A stretch of DNA of 64,000 nucleotides, from contig CAWHEB010000002.1 in NCBI GenBank assembly GCA_963828285.1, positions 372,001 through 436,000 of the forward strand, written 5' to 3'. A program made the position numbers and the translations under genes. This stretch comes from DAIOEK01 sp963828285 (GTDB lineage Bacteria > Chloroflexota > Anaerolineae > Anaerolineales > Anaerolineaceae). This document shows, in pieces, positions 19,715 to 28,659 of the stretch. Within the stretch, counting starts at the first letter, position 1; the number at the start of each line of letters is the position of its first letter. The notes below the pieces were generated by a model, which made no database searches, had not been told where the DNA came from, and saw only the letters and a list, made by a program, of their open reading frames with translations.

Positions 19715-20581
19715 ATGAACACAAACATAAATACCGACAAAATGGATCTGAAAATTTCTTATTACGTCACAAACCGACCGCATGTGGTAAAAGAACTGGT
19801 TTTGTTTTTTCTGATTACTTTCATGATCATGTTCGGGCTTGGTGGGCTTGGTATGGTATTTCGAAGCCAGGTTGAAAAATTATTCGGCCCTATAAGCAAT
19901 AACAATTTATTTGTCATGCTCCTTATTTATGCGCCTACCATCGCGGGACTAACACTGACAATTATTTTTGAGAAATGGAGCGGCCTTGTTGCTCTATTTA
20001 AAAGAGGCGTATTATTCACTAAACCTAAGTGGTTGTTAATTGCCATATTTATTATCCCTTTAGTTCTGCTGGTTTATGGACTTTTTACTTATCTGACCGG
20101 AATTGGAGCAAGCTCATTTAACTGGATTGCATATTTCGGTACTTTCCCATTACTCATATTTAGTCTTAATATTTTTACCGATGCTGGTCCACTTGGGGAA
20201 GAACTAGGATGGAGGGGTTATGCTCTTCCCAGATTACTTCAACTCCATTCACCGATCGCTGCAACAAGTATTTTGTCAGTTTTCTGGACCGTATTTCATC
20301 TGGTTGCTTTTTTGTCACCAGGTACTAGGCAATCAGGAATGTCATTTGTCTGGTTTATATTGTTCGTTTTTTCTCTAGCTTTTATCATGACATGGCTTTA
20401 TATGAATACCGGCGGAAACTGGATTGTTTCAGGATTATTGCAGCATTATATGATTAATTCATTCCTTATAAACGGTGCAAACGGTGCAGCAAAAGTTGAC
20501 GCTGGATTATCTATTTCTCTTTGTCTTGCAGTATCAATAATATTTCTATTCAGAGGTTTTTCAACAAAAGAGCATTTATGA
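19715..20581 (+). CDS. CPBP family intramembrane metalloprotease
   Basis: A 288-residue membrane protein with about eight helices, of the CAAX-protease/bacteriocin-processing (Abi, PF02517) family. The catalytic motifs are present: EELGWRGYALPRL (Glu-Glu and Arg, about residues 165-178) and FWTVFHLVAF (His, about 190). In bacteria these proteases act in bacteriocin self-immunity or membrane protein turnover; the target here is unknown. It starts after AAAAAAGGAAACAA. It is AT-richer than the neighbouring regulator gene. A second CPBP gene follows at 22369. Confidence 0.9.
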   Translation: MNTNINTDKMDLKISYYVTNRPHVVKELVLFFLITFMIMFGLGGLGMVFRSQVEKLFGPISNNNLFVMLLIYAPTIAGLTLTIIFEKWSGLVALFKRGVLFTKPKWLLIAIFIIPLVLLVYGLFTYLTGIGASSFNWIAYFGTFPLLIFSLNIFTDAGPLGEELGWRGYALPRLLQLHSPIAATSILSVFWTVFHLVAFLSPGTRQSGMSFVWFILFVFSLAFIMTWLYMNTGGNWIVSGLLQHYMINSFLINGANGAAKVDAGLSISLCLAVSIIFLFRGFSTKEHL

Positions 20582-20783
20582 AAGTGGCGTAATCCTGAAT
20601 GGTGGATTAGCAGATGCGCCTGAGGTCAAACAGTAAATGGATATTTGTTACTTGGAATGGAAGTTTGCCAGCGATAACGTTTCTGGTTCTTTTCAACCCT
20701 TGGTAACCGAGAGATGTCCATAATTTTATTGAAGTCTGTCAAAGCAGATTAATCTAAAGAAAATAATAATTGGAGAAAATATA

Positions 20784-21209
20784 ATGGAATTAACAAGTAA
20801 TGGCAAAGTAGTTGTCTCGACATCACTTTTCCGGATGATCTTTGGGGGGTATCTTATAGGAAATGATCTATATCGCTTTAACGATGCAAACAGCGCGTTA
20901 CAGGTCCTTTTGATTTATGGCGTGATTAGCCTATTCGTAACCCTGTTCATTATAAGCAAAAGACATGGAAGATTAGGTCTCTTAGGTCTTATGGGTATGG
21001 ATGTCCTTTTCATCGGGGCTCAGTTTGTTTTCACGTTCCTTTCTGTAAGTAAATTAGTAGACCCGGGTTTGCATGACCCGGTGACCAATTTGTGGTCGTT
21101 GTTGTTGACGTTTTCTTTTGCCCTGGTGACGCTCATATTCTCCCTCAGAGCTTACAGAGAAACCAGAAACTCCAACGCGGACAATTTAAAATCTACGATT
21201 AACTCTTGA
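20784..21209 (+). CDS. Four-helix membrane protein, unknown
   Basis: A 141-residue protein with about four predicted transmembrane helices (SLFRMIFGGYLIGND region, VLLIYGVISLFVTLFII, LLGLMGMDVLFIGAQFVF, LLLTFSFALVTLIFSL), ending in a polar tail RAYRETRNSNADNLKS. No family recognised. Ribosome binding site TTGGAGAAAA. It lies between a CPBP protease and the MDR reductase in module copy 2. Confidence 0.7.
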   Translation: MELTSNGKVVVSTSLFRMIFGGYLIGNDLYRFNDANSALQVLLIYGVISLFVTLFIISKRHGRLGLLGLMGMDVLFIGAQFVFTFLSVSKLVDPGLHDPVTNLWSLLLTFSFALVTLIFSLRAYRETRNSNADNLKSTINS

Positions 21210-21243
21210 AACAAAATAGGTTCAACCTGAAAGGTGGTTATCG

Positions 21244-22173
21244 ATGAAAATGAAAGCGATTGTTTATGACAAATATGGGTCACCGGAGGTTCTGCAACTC
21301 AAGGAGATAGAAAAACCTACACCCAAAGACAATGAGGTGCTGGTCAAAGTCCATGCCACCACCGCCCACATTGGGGACACGATCATGCGCAGCCTAAAAA
21401 TCCCCGGGCCTCGTTGGCAGAGACTCTTATCTCGGATTTACCTGGGTATTAGAAAACCTAAAAGAACCATACTGGGTATGGAGCTGGCTGGAGAAGTTGA
21501 ATCCATTGGCCGGAAGGTTACACGCTTCAAACCGGGAGATCCAGTTTTCGCCTCCACCTTCGCGGTCAATTTTGGCGGTTATGCAGAGTATAAATGCCTT
21601 CCCGAAAACGGGGTGATCGCTATCAAACCGAAAAACAGCTCTTACGAGGAAGCAGCCGCTGTCCCAAACTCGGGGATGACAGCATTGCATTGCCTTAGAA
21701 AAGGAAATATCCGGAGCGGACAAAAAGTTCTTATTTATGGCGCTTCAGGAGCAGTGGGAACTTTTGCAGTCCAGCTTGCCAGGTACTACTTTGGAGCAGA
21801 AGTGACCGGTGTATGCAGCACCACGAATTTGGAATTGGTTAAATCTCTGGGCGCAGATCAGGTCATTGATTACACGCAGGAAGATTTTACCCAAAGCGGC
21901 GAGACCTACGATGTTATTTTTGACGCGGTTGGCAAACTTCCATCTTCTCAAGGAAAAAAGGCTCTAAAGAAAACGGGTATCTATCTTAATGTTCATACCG
22001 CTTCAGACGGCGGTAATAATGTTGAAAACCTGATCCTCCTTAAAGAGCTCATTGAGGAGGGAAAGATAAAAGCGGTCATCGATAGGTGTTATTCATTGGA
22101 GGATGTGGCCGAGGCACATCGATATGTTGAAAAGGGGCACAAAAAGGGAAATGTCATCATCATAGTGGGATAA
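21244..22173 (+). CDS. MDR-family NAD(P)H quinone oxidoreductase, copy 2
   Basis: A 309-residue zinc-independent medium-chain reductase and paralogue of the protein at 8447-9400. The catalytic domain starts MKAIVYDKYGSPEVLQLKE, followed by the Rossmann motif YGASGAVGTFAVQLA (about residue 165), SLGADQVIDYT, and AHRYVEKGHKKGNVII at the C-terminus. No structural zinc cysteines. It likely reduces quinones or activated double bonds with NADPH. It closes module copy 2, as its paralogue closes copy 1, which supports a functional tie to the regulator. Start at the first ATG after AAAGGTGG. Confidence 0.88.
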   Translation: MKMKAIVYDKYGSPEVLQLKEIEKPTPKDNEVLVKVHATTAHIGDTIMRSLKIPGPRWQRLLSRIYLGIRKPKRTILGMELAGEVESIGRKVTRFKPGDPVFASTFAVNFGGYAEYKCLPENGVIAIKPKNSSYEEAAAVPNSGMTALHCLRKGNIRSGQKVLIYGASGAVGTFAVQLARYYFGAEVTGVCSTTNLELVKSLGADQVIDYTQEDFTQSGETYDVIFDAVGKLPSSQGKKALKKTGIYLNVHTASDGGNNVENLILLKELIEEGKIKAVIDRCYSLEDVAEAHRYVEKGHKKGNVIIIVG

Positions 22174-22368
22174 AATCCCCAAAATGGCAAGGATATGATT
22201 CCAATTATGAGAAATATCTCATAAGTAAATCAGAATTTATTAAGAAAGCGAATATTTATTTCATATTAAGTGTATGGATTGAAACTATATATGATATAAA
22301 ATTGTCTTGATGAATGGAATACTTTTAGTAAATCCTCTTGTTATATGCCTTGAAATAAAAAGGAAATT

Positions 22369-23181
22369 ATGAAAAAACCAACAAAATTCCCCTACCAGTT
22401 TTTTGTAGTTACCTTCCTCTGGTCCTGGCTGATCTGGCTGCCACTGGTTTTGGCAGGCGCGGACATGTTGCCGCTGGAGAAAAACCTTCTTACCACACTG
22501 ACCATACCAGTGACCATGCTGGGAGTCTTCGGTCCGGCGGCAGGAGCTATTTACTGCCTGAAGACATTGCATGGCAAAGGTGCCATTCGCGACTACCTGC
22601 GTGGATTGTTGGACCTGCGTTTTGGCTGGAAAGCCTGGCTGATCCCCATCCTGGTCTATGGCGTCAGTACCTGGTTGGCGTGGATCCTGCCGGAACTCTG
22701 GGGAGAACCGCGCCTGAAAATGCTTCTGCCTTCAGTCTGGGTTTTTCCACCGTATCTATTGATCATGATCGTGTTAGGCGGCGGACAGGAAGAGCTGGGC
22801 TGGCGAGGATACATTGTGGACCACATGGAAGAGAAACTCGGCACCTGGTGGGGAAATCTGGTACTCGGTGTGATCTGGACTTTCTGGCACTTACCATTGT
22901 TCTTTATTCCAGGAGTCAGCCAACCTTACATGCATTTTGGCGGTTTTATGTTGCTGATTATCGGATACTCCTGGTTCCTGGCATGGGTTCGACAGGTCTC
23001 AGGTAAACGCACCATGGCACCATTGGTTGCCCACGGTGTTGCCAATGCGTTCATTCCCCTCTTCCCTACATTGGTGATGGTCCAGGGAGTGGAGCAGCCG
23101 CGTTTTTGGCTCTGGGTCAGTCTTTCCTTTTTGATTGGGTTGGTAACCCAGTTCCTGCGCTCACGAACACGGAAAAAATGA
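22369..23181 (+). CDS. CPBP family intramembrane metalloprotease
   Basis: A 270-residue integral membrane protease of the PF02517 family. Motif 1 GGGQEELGWRGYIVDHMEE (about residues 137-155) has the Glu-Glu and Arg; motif 2 WTFWHLPLFF has the His; a later HGVANAF supplies a further conserved His-Asn. About seven to eight helices, with a basic end (RSRTRKK). Ribosome binding site AAAAGGAAATT. Not closely similar to the CPBP gene at 19715. Its own 195-base leader suggests separate transcription. Confidence 0.9.
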   Translation: MKKPTKFPYQFFVVTFLWSWLIWLPLVLAGADMLPLEKNLLTTLTIPVTMLGVFGPAAGAIYCLKTLHGKGAIRDYLRGLLDLRFGWKAWLIPILVYGVSTWLAWILPELWGEPRLKMLLPSVWVFPPYLLIMIVLGGGQEELGWRGYIVDHMEEKLGTWWGNLVLGVIWTFWHLPLFFIPGVSQPYMHFGGFMLLIIGYSWFLAWVRQVSGKRTMAPLVAHGVANAFIPLFPTLVMVQGVEQPRFWLWVSLSFLIGLVTQFLRSRTRKK

Positions 23182-23477
23182 GCAAATAGTCTCGAGATCT
23201 TGTCATCCGGATGTTCTCCTAATTATCCCGGTCCATGCGCTTTGACCCCGGGAACCTTCACCATTACACAGTGGTATTGCACAAACTCCGATTCGGACCA
23301 AAATGAGTATATACATTGAAAATATGGAACCAAACCTTTTCCGTTTGGGTCTTTGGCATGTATTGGCTGGATGCTTTTGGAAAAGATTTAGCGGATCGTC
23401 AGACAGATGGGGGTGGGGAGGTGCGTTCCAGTCTTCCCTAAATTGGAAGTGTAATTTCGATAGAGGAGTACAAACGA

Positions 23478-24350
23478 ATGCCATTCAATAAGAATTCCCA
23501 ATTGGATTCTTCACAGGTTGATGACCGGCGCGGACGTGGGATGGGAACTACCGTGGCACTGGGCGGTGGTGGGTTAGGTCTGATCATCCTGGTGATTGCT
23601 TTGCTGACGGGAGTGAACCCGGGCGACCTGTTGGGCGCAGCCCAGCAGGGACCATCAGCGTCGATTGATAACCCCGCCGAAATAAGCAGCCTCGCGGATG
23701 TCTGCCAGACAGGCGCGGATGCGAACTCCCGTAAGGATTGTGAGGTAGTCGGCTTTGTCAACAGCATCCAGGCTTTCTGGACGGACGAATTTGCCAACCA
23801 GGGCGCTGAATACACACCTGCCAGAACCGTTCTTTTCTCTGGTTCAACCGAAGGAGCCTGTGGATATGCTTCCGCTGCTACTGGTCCGTTTTACTGTCCT
23901 CAAGATCAGCAGGTTTACCTTGACCTCGCTTTCTTCGAGCAGTTGCAATCGCAATTTGGAGCGCAAGGCGGCGCATTTGCCGAAGCCTATGTGTCTAGCC
24001 CACGAGTACGGACATCACGTTCAGGACCTTGCAGGTGCCCTGGACACCTCAGGGAACTCAGGTGCGACCGGACCACAGAGCGCATCAGTGCTCACCGAAT
24101 TACAAGCGGACTGTTTGGCCGGCGTCTGGATTTTCCACGCCACCGAAACCGGTTACCTCACTCAGCCAACTGATGCGGAGATTGCCCAAAGCCTTGATGC
24201 CGCGGCTTCCGTGGGTGATGACAATATCCAAAACATGAGCCAGGGATATGTCTCCCCGAATCCTGGACGCATGGATCGTCCGAGCAACGTCAGCAGGCTT
24301 TGTTGACCGGGATGAAATCAGGTGATCTAAATTCTTGCAATGCGAATTGA
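23478..24350 (+). pseudogene. YpfJ-type neutral zinc metallopeptidase, frameshifted
   Basis: Membrane-anchored zinc peptidase. It has an N-terminal polar stretch, one transmembrane helix (GLGLIILVIALLTGV), then the conserved VNSIQAFW, GACGYASAATGPFYCPQDQQVYLD region. An extra T near 23995 breaks YVLAHEYGHHVQ, whose HExxH zinc motif is read in the next frame together with LTELQADCLAGVW. A lost base near 24253 moves the final GSSEQRQQALLTGMKSGDL to the first frame, ending at 24350. Joined, the protein is full length (about 290 residues) with all catalytic residues. Ribosome binding site GAGGAG. Confidence 0.88.
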
Positions 24351-24470
24351 TCGTCATCAGGGAAAACCAGCTTTATAGAATCCAACCATCTTCTTGGAAG
24401 TTTTGGGGTGGTCAATCCAAGGGGATACCGATCGGTATCCAATGCACAATCCTGTGCGAATGGAGATCAA

Positions 24471-24884
24471 ATGGATAGTCCCAACAATTGGAATCAGGCA
24501 ATCATTGACGAGTTCCGTGCAAATTCCGGCAAGGTTGGCGGAAGGTTCGCCGGCAAAACTTTGCTGATCCTGCATACATCTGGGGCAAAGAGTGGACAGG
24601 AACGCATCAATCCAACTGCTTATGTCATGGATGGTGACCGTCTGGTGATTATCGCGTCTAAAGGTGGAGCACCCACCAATCCGAACTGGTACCATAACAT
24701 CGTCGCTAATCCCCTGGTCAACGTGGAAGTCGGAACCGAACAATTTCAGGCTCAGGCGGAAGTCGCAGCCGAGCCGGAACGAACCCGTTTGTTTAACAAA
24801 ATGGCGGAAATGATGCCCGGTTTTTTAGAGTATCAGCAGCGAATCACGCGTGTGATCCCCGTCATCACCTTGACCCGTGTTTGA
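24471..24884 (+). CDS. Nitroreductase/deazaflavin-type oxidoreductase
   Basis: A 137-residue split beta-barrel protein of the deazaflavin-dependent (F420) nitroreductase group, Ddn-like. Motifs: LLILHTSGAKSGQERINP (about residues 30-47), VIIASKGGAPTNPNWYHNIVANP (the W-Y-H-N cofactor and substrate region; quoted in two parts), and VEVGTEQFQA. It likely reduces its substrate with F420H2 or a flavin. Start chosen at the ATG after GGAGATCAA. A gene-free, repeat-bearing stretch follows. Confidence 0.82.
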   Translation: MDSPNNWNQAIIDEFRANSGKVGGRFAGKTLLILHTSGAKSGQERINPTAYVMDGDRLVIIASKGGAPTNPNWYHNIVANPLVNVEVGTEQFQAQAEVAAEPERTRLFNKMAEMMPGFLEYQQRITRVIPVITLTRV

Positions 24885-24913
24885 CCCGTCAACCAGGTAG
24901 GGGTGAAATGAGT

Positions 24914-24939
24914 GTAGGGGCGGACCTGCGTGTCCGCCC
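24914..24939 (+). repeat. Dispersed repeat A (GTAGGGGCGGAC type)
   Basis: GTAGGGGCGGACCTGCGTGT followed by CCGCCC. Its core is an 8-bp inverted repeat (GGGCGGAC, 6-base loop, GTCCGCCC). Exact copies occur at 28344 and 30052 and a variant at 31534. Confidence 0.85.
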
Positions 24940-24952
24940 ATCTTTCCTCCTC

Positions 24953-25000
24953 GTCATTGCGAGACCGAGTGCACCTGCTTCGGTCGAGGAGCAATCCCCA
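24953..25000 (+). repeat. Dispersed repeat B (TCATTGCGAG type)
   Basis: Starts GTCATTGCGAGACCGAG and ends GAGCAATCCCCA, with an internal hairpin. Related copies at 30094-30123, 30133-30172 and 31570-31608 all begin GTCATTGCG and end GCAATC(C)C. Confidence 0.8.
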
Positions 25001-25381
25001 ACAGCTCTTCTACCCAGGCACGTTGCATTCCTACCGGTTTTGAAGGAATGGGTTGGTAGGGATGGAATGTCCAGACCTCCATCCCTACCAGTTAAAGCCC
25101 CTCCCGCATAAACATCTTTGGTATAGATCGAAATTACTTGCGGGAGGGGTTGGGGTGGGCAATGTAGCTGATAGGTTAGGTTTCCTCCGCGAAACCCCAT
25201 AGAAATACTATCCTTGCCACTATGCCTTCGAGAATCAGGATAATTTTTTCCCTATAAGCATATAATCATCTAAAGAGATCGTTTCTAACTTACGTTGGTT
25301 TTCCAATCAGAACTCGATTTCCCGCACTTTCCAGAGGGGATAAATGCAAACCATTCGCCTCACAAACCTAATGGAGCAGCC

Positions 25382-25951
25382 ATGGATGTGAAAATACTCA
25401 TCATCATCGGATTCTCATACCTCTACGGATTCTTTGAACTGTTTATGAATCTACGCCAACGGGGAAAAAGCAAAGTAAAAACTTCCAATGACAAAGGGAG
25501 TTTATGGGTTTTGTATCTACTCATCACCATTGGTTTTACCCTGTCATTCGTGATTGGAGCGACAAAAATTGGCAGGGTGCAACCCTGGAACACTTTCTTT
25601 GCCGTTGGAGCCGTCCTGGTGGTGATCGGATTGTTCGTCAGGATCCAGTCCATGCTCACCCTCAAACGATACTTCACCTATTCTGTGTCTCAGGTTGAGG
25701 ATCACAAACTCATTGAAACGGGATTATATAAGACCATCCGGCATCCCGGGTATCTGGGTCAATTGTTGATCTTCGTCGGGCTCTCGATCTCATTATCGAA
25801 TTGGTTGTCCGTTCTGCTCATGATGATCCCGGTTGGTTTTGGATACTTGTATCGAATGAACGTGGAAGAAAAGTTTATGCTCGAACAAATGGGAGAAAAA
25901 TACCTGAATTATCAAAAACGGACAAAACGAATCATCCCCATGGTTTATTGA
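25382..25951 (+). CDS. Isoprenylcysteine carboxyl methyltransferase-like protein
   Basis: A 189-residue membrane methyltransferase-like protein (ICMT/PEMT superfamily). About five helices; the C-terminal half carries the SAM-binding signature GLYKTIRHPGYLGQL (about residues 114-128) and the late FMLEQMGEKYLNYQKRTKR. In bacteria such proteins are of unknown or varied methyl acceptor. I start it at the ATG beginning MDVKILIIIG because this begins the first helix; an in-frame start 87 bases upstream lacks support. A truncated second copy lies at about 27999-28288. Confidence 0.82.
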   Translation: MDVKILIIIGFSYLYGFFELFMNLRQRGKSKVKTSNDKGSLWVLYLLITIGFTLSFVIGATKIGRVQPWNTFFAVGAVLVVIGLFVRIQSMLTLKRYFTYSVSQVEDHKLIETGLYKTIRHPGYLGQLLIFVGLSISLSNWLSVLLMMIPVGFGYLYRMNVEEKFMLEQMGEKYLNYQKRTKRIIPMVY

Positions 25952-26372
25952 ACTTTGCCTGTTGTAGGGGATCTTTCAGTTGGTAGTTCATACACTATTC
26001 CATATTCTGTCAGAACCCAATCCGAACAGCTTATGATAAATCTTGAGCTATTGGGATTGAATTCCAAATTACCTTGCGACTGGAACCGAATCTTAAATCA
26101 CTGGGTTATATAAAGAGATTATATATACTGAATTAATTGAATCAAGAAAATCATCCGCATCGGTGGGATTTCAGGATACTTGGTTGTATGATTAAGTAAG
26201 CTCGCTCTTTGCCAATTGTCATAATGAACCTTTAATAATATGTAAAAATCACACAGCTAATATGGAACATCATCAAAATACGCACTTTACAAAATACTTT
26301 CCATCCTCCCTTCGGTCGTTCTGGGAGGTTCGTTCATGATGTCCTTTTATTACATAATTAAGCTGGGTAAAT
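25952..26372. other. AT-rich gene-free stretch
   Basis: About 420 bases with no coding character. A short hairpin (CCTCCC, 12-base loop, GGGAGG) lies near 26309. Nothing else seen. Confidence 0.5.
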
Positions 26373-27051
26373 ATGCCTGGTAAAGTGCGCGAGATCTGGG
26401 AAGAATTCCGCAATGTTGTCGTAGGACGGAATTCCTTCCTCGATGCCATCCTCCCACCCATCGTTTTTCTGTTGCTGAACGGGTTTTTCGGCTTTCAAGT
26501 AGCTTTATGGGGAGCACTTGTCCTGGCAGTTCTGATCGCAGGTTTACGTCTATGGAATAAAAAATCTGTCGTGTATGCGCTCGCTGGAGTTGTGAGTGTC
26601 GGGCTGGCGGTTGGGATTGCTTTATTACCTGGGCAGGTCTGAAGGATTTTTTGCCACCAATCTCATCAGTGGGACCATGACCCTATTGCTCACAATTCTT
26701 AGCCTTGTCATACGCCGTCCAATGGTAGCGTGGACGAGTTTCATCGCCCGCCGCTGGCCCATCAATTGGTATTGGCATCCGCAGGTTCGCCCTGCCTATG
26801 GTGAAGTCACTTTTGCCTGGGCGATATTCTTTGCTGCTCGATTGTTTTTACAATTTTCATTGTTTCAGCAGGCAAACACATCTATGCTGGCAGTGACCAA
26901 TCTCCTCACAGGCTGGCCGGCGATCATTTTGCTTTTGATCTTCAGTTATTTATATGGAACCTGGCGCCTCGCAAAACTGCACGGTCCAAGTGTCGAAGAG
27001 TTCAGAAATAACACCCCCCCGCCGTGGAAGAGTCAAACTCGCGGATTTTAA
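26373..27051 (+). pseudogene. DUF3159 membrane protein, one +1 frameshift
   Basis: Integral membrane protein of the DUF3159 family, about 225 residues when joined. The first frame gives FLDAILPPIVFLLLNGFFGF and two helices ending VGIALL. An extra C at 26628/26629 moves the sense to LGRSEGFFATNLISGTMTL, the family's hallmark, then RRPMVAW, RRWPINWYWHPQVRPAYGEVT and three more helices (quoted loosely). The function of the family is unknown. It stands just before a DUF1295 gene. Confidence 0.82.
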
Positions 27052-27079
27052 TGATGGTTATTCATAAGGAGAATAAGTT

Positions 27080-27946
27080 ATGAAAACAACAGATCGCAAT
27101 TCATTGATTTCACTTCCTGTTTTGATATTGATCGGATATCTGGTTGCTTTGGCAGGAAGTCAGGGTGGCGCTTCGGTTGCCGGAGTTCCCTTGTTTGCAT
27201 TATGTGTTGGGTTGATCTTCGTTATTCAGTGGATTGCCTTTATTCCTGCTTATTTGTTCCAGACTGAAAAATTCTTTGACTTGACTGGCAGTCTGACATA
27301 CATTTCCGTCATCATAGTTGCTGTTGTATTCGCCCGCGGAATGGATCTAAGAACCATCCTTCTTGCAGCTATGGTCGTAATCTGGGCAGTTCGCCTGGGG
27401 ACTTTCTTGTTCGGCCGTATCCGGAAAGCAGGAAAGGATGATCGTTTTAACGAGATCAAACCATCATTCATCCGTTTCCTGAATGTTTGGACCATCCAGG
27501 CATTATGGGTCACTTTCACTGCGGCTGCTGCCCTCGTCGCCATAACAACAACCGCCCGAAAAGGCTTGGATGTATTGACCATTGTTGGTTTTTTGGTTTG
27601 GGTTGTCGGATTTACAGTAGAAGTTGTCGCTGACTCGCAAAAAAGTAGGTTCAGCGCGAACCCCGAAAATAAAGGCAAGTTCATTCAAACTGGCCTTTGG
27701 TCGCGGTCCCGTCATCCCAATTATTTTGGTGAGATCATGCTCTGGATTGGTGTTGCACTGATCGCATTGCCGGTTTTTATAGGCTGGCAGTGGATTGCAC
27801 TGATCTCTCCGGTTTTTGTCACCCTCCTTCTAACTCGGGTCAGCGGAATACCACTGCTTGAGAAAAAAGCGGATACGAAATGGGGCGGGCAGGAAGATTA
27901 TGAGTCCTACAAAAAGAAGACACCGGTATTAATCCCAAAATTGTAA
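27080..27946 (+). CDS. DUF1295 steroid-reductase-like membrane protein
   Basis: A 288-residue integral membrane protein of the DUF1295 (3-oxo-5-alpha-steroid 4-dehydrogenase-like) family. About seven helices; the C-terminal half holds the family motif FIQTGLWSRSRHPNYFGEIM (about residues 205-224) and WGGQEDYESYKKKTPVLIP at the end. Related to ICMT-type methyltransferases by the RHPNYFGE element. It may reduce or modify a lipid; this is inference. A strong ribosome binding site AAGGAG lies before the ATG. Confidence 0.88.
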   Translation: MKTTDRNSLISLPVLILIGYLVALAGSQGGASVAGVPLFALCVGLIFVIQWIAFIPAYLFQTEKFFDLTGSLTYISVIIVAVVFARGMDLRTILLAAMVVIWAVRLGTFLFGRIRKAGKDDRFNEIKPSFIRFLNVWTIQALWVTFTAAAALVAITTTARKGLDVLTIVGFLVWVVGFTVEVVADSQKSRFSANPENKGKFIQTGLWSRSRHPNYFGEIMLWIGVALIALPVFIGWQWIALISPVFVTLLLTRVSGIPLLEKKADTKWGGQEDYESYKKKTPVLIPKL

Positions 27947-27998
27947 GCCTTGCCCAATTGATAAACGGATAGCATCGCGAACATTTACGGTTTCACGA

Positions 27999-28288
27999 GT
28001 GAGGATTATGAACTCAATGATGCGGGATGAAGTAAAACCATCCCGCATCCCGGCTATCTGGGTCAATTGCTGATCTTCGTCGGGCTATCGATCTCATTAT
28101 CGAATTGGTTATCTGTTTTGCTGATGATGACCCCGATTGGATTTGGATACTTGTACCGTATGAACGTGGAAGAATGGTTCATGCTCGGACAAATGGGAGA
28201 AAAATACCTGAATTATCAAAAACAGACCAAAGGAATCATCCCTACAATCTATATAACTGTGACTGCTGTAAGACTTAAGTTGGGTTGA
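27999..28288 (+). pseudogene. Truncated second copy of the ICMT-like gene
   Basis: The DNA closely follows the last ~260 bases of the gene at 25382-25951: the reading frame YLGQLLIFVGLSISLSNW, FGYLYRMNVEEWFMLGQMGE, then KYLNYQKQTKGIIP. The N-terminal two thirds are absent and the SAM motif is damaged (the matching DNA no longer encodes GLYKTIRHP in frame). A remnant of a partial duplication around the DUF3159-DUF1295 pair. Confidence 0.85.
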
Positions 28289-28343
28289 TCATCCGAGGCG
28301 AAAACCAACGCATCCCAGATCCTTCGTTGCAACATCGTTCCCC

Positions 28344-28369
28344 GTAGGGGCGGACCTGCGTGTCCGCCC
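28344..28369 (+). repeat. Dispersed repeat A, copy left of hgcB
   Basis: Identical to the copy at 24914 and in the same orientation. It lies 14 bases beyond the end of hgcB. With the copy at 30052 it brackets the arsR-hgcAB operon as direct repeats. Confidence 0.85.
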
Positions 28370-28383
28370 GATCTTCCATCACT

Positions 28384-28650
28384 TTATCCGCAGCAAACTT
28401 CCTTCCTCCCCAGCAGCGCGGACGAGATCATCGCCGCCGCGCAGCCAACCCCATTATGAACGCGGATGGCTCCCTCCGCGCAGTTGCGTTTGCACGCGCC
28501 GCATTCCATACAGGCAGTCGCATTCACGATCTGCGAGCGGTGATCCTTCATCTCAAAGACCGCGTGCGGACAAACATTCACACACATCGCGCAGCCGTTG
28601 CATTTTTCGACATCCAGAACCAGCGTATTTTCAAGGTAAGAATTGAACAT
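28384..28650 (-). CDS. hgcB: Mercury methylation ferredoxin HgcB
   Basis: An 88-residue 2[4Fe-4S] ferredoxin that passes electrons to the corrinoid protein HgcA during methylation of Hg(II). Two cluster motifs are seen: CNGCAMCVNVCPHAVF (about residues 18-33) and CMECGACKRNCAEGAI (about 47-62). The protein ends in the diagnostic vicinal cysteines EVCCG, thought to bind or hand over mercury, and has the further HgcB element NGVGCAAAMI. It starts 9 bases after the hgcA stop with AGGAGTC upstream. It is intact, unlike its two operon partners. Confidence 0.93.
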   Translation of the reverse strand: MFNSYLENTLVLDVEKCNGCAMCVNVCPHAVFEMKDHRSQIVNATACMECGACKRNCAEGAIRVHNGVGCAAAMISSALLGRKEVCCG

Positions 28651-28659
28651 GAAGACTCC

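Larger units (their letters stand above)
24885..25381. other. Repeat-bearing intergenic stretch
   Basis: No gene. It holds one GTAGGGGCGGAC-type repeat and one TCATTGCGAG-type repeat (listed separately), an inverted pair (GGGAGGGGTT near 25141 and AGCCCCTCCCGC near 25096) and a GGTTAGGTTT...CGCGAAACCCC element (25172-25199). Confidence 0.6.
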
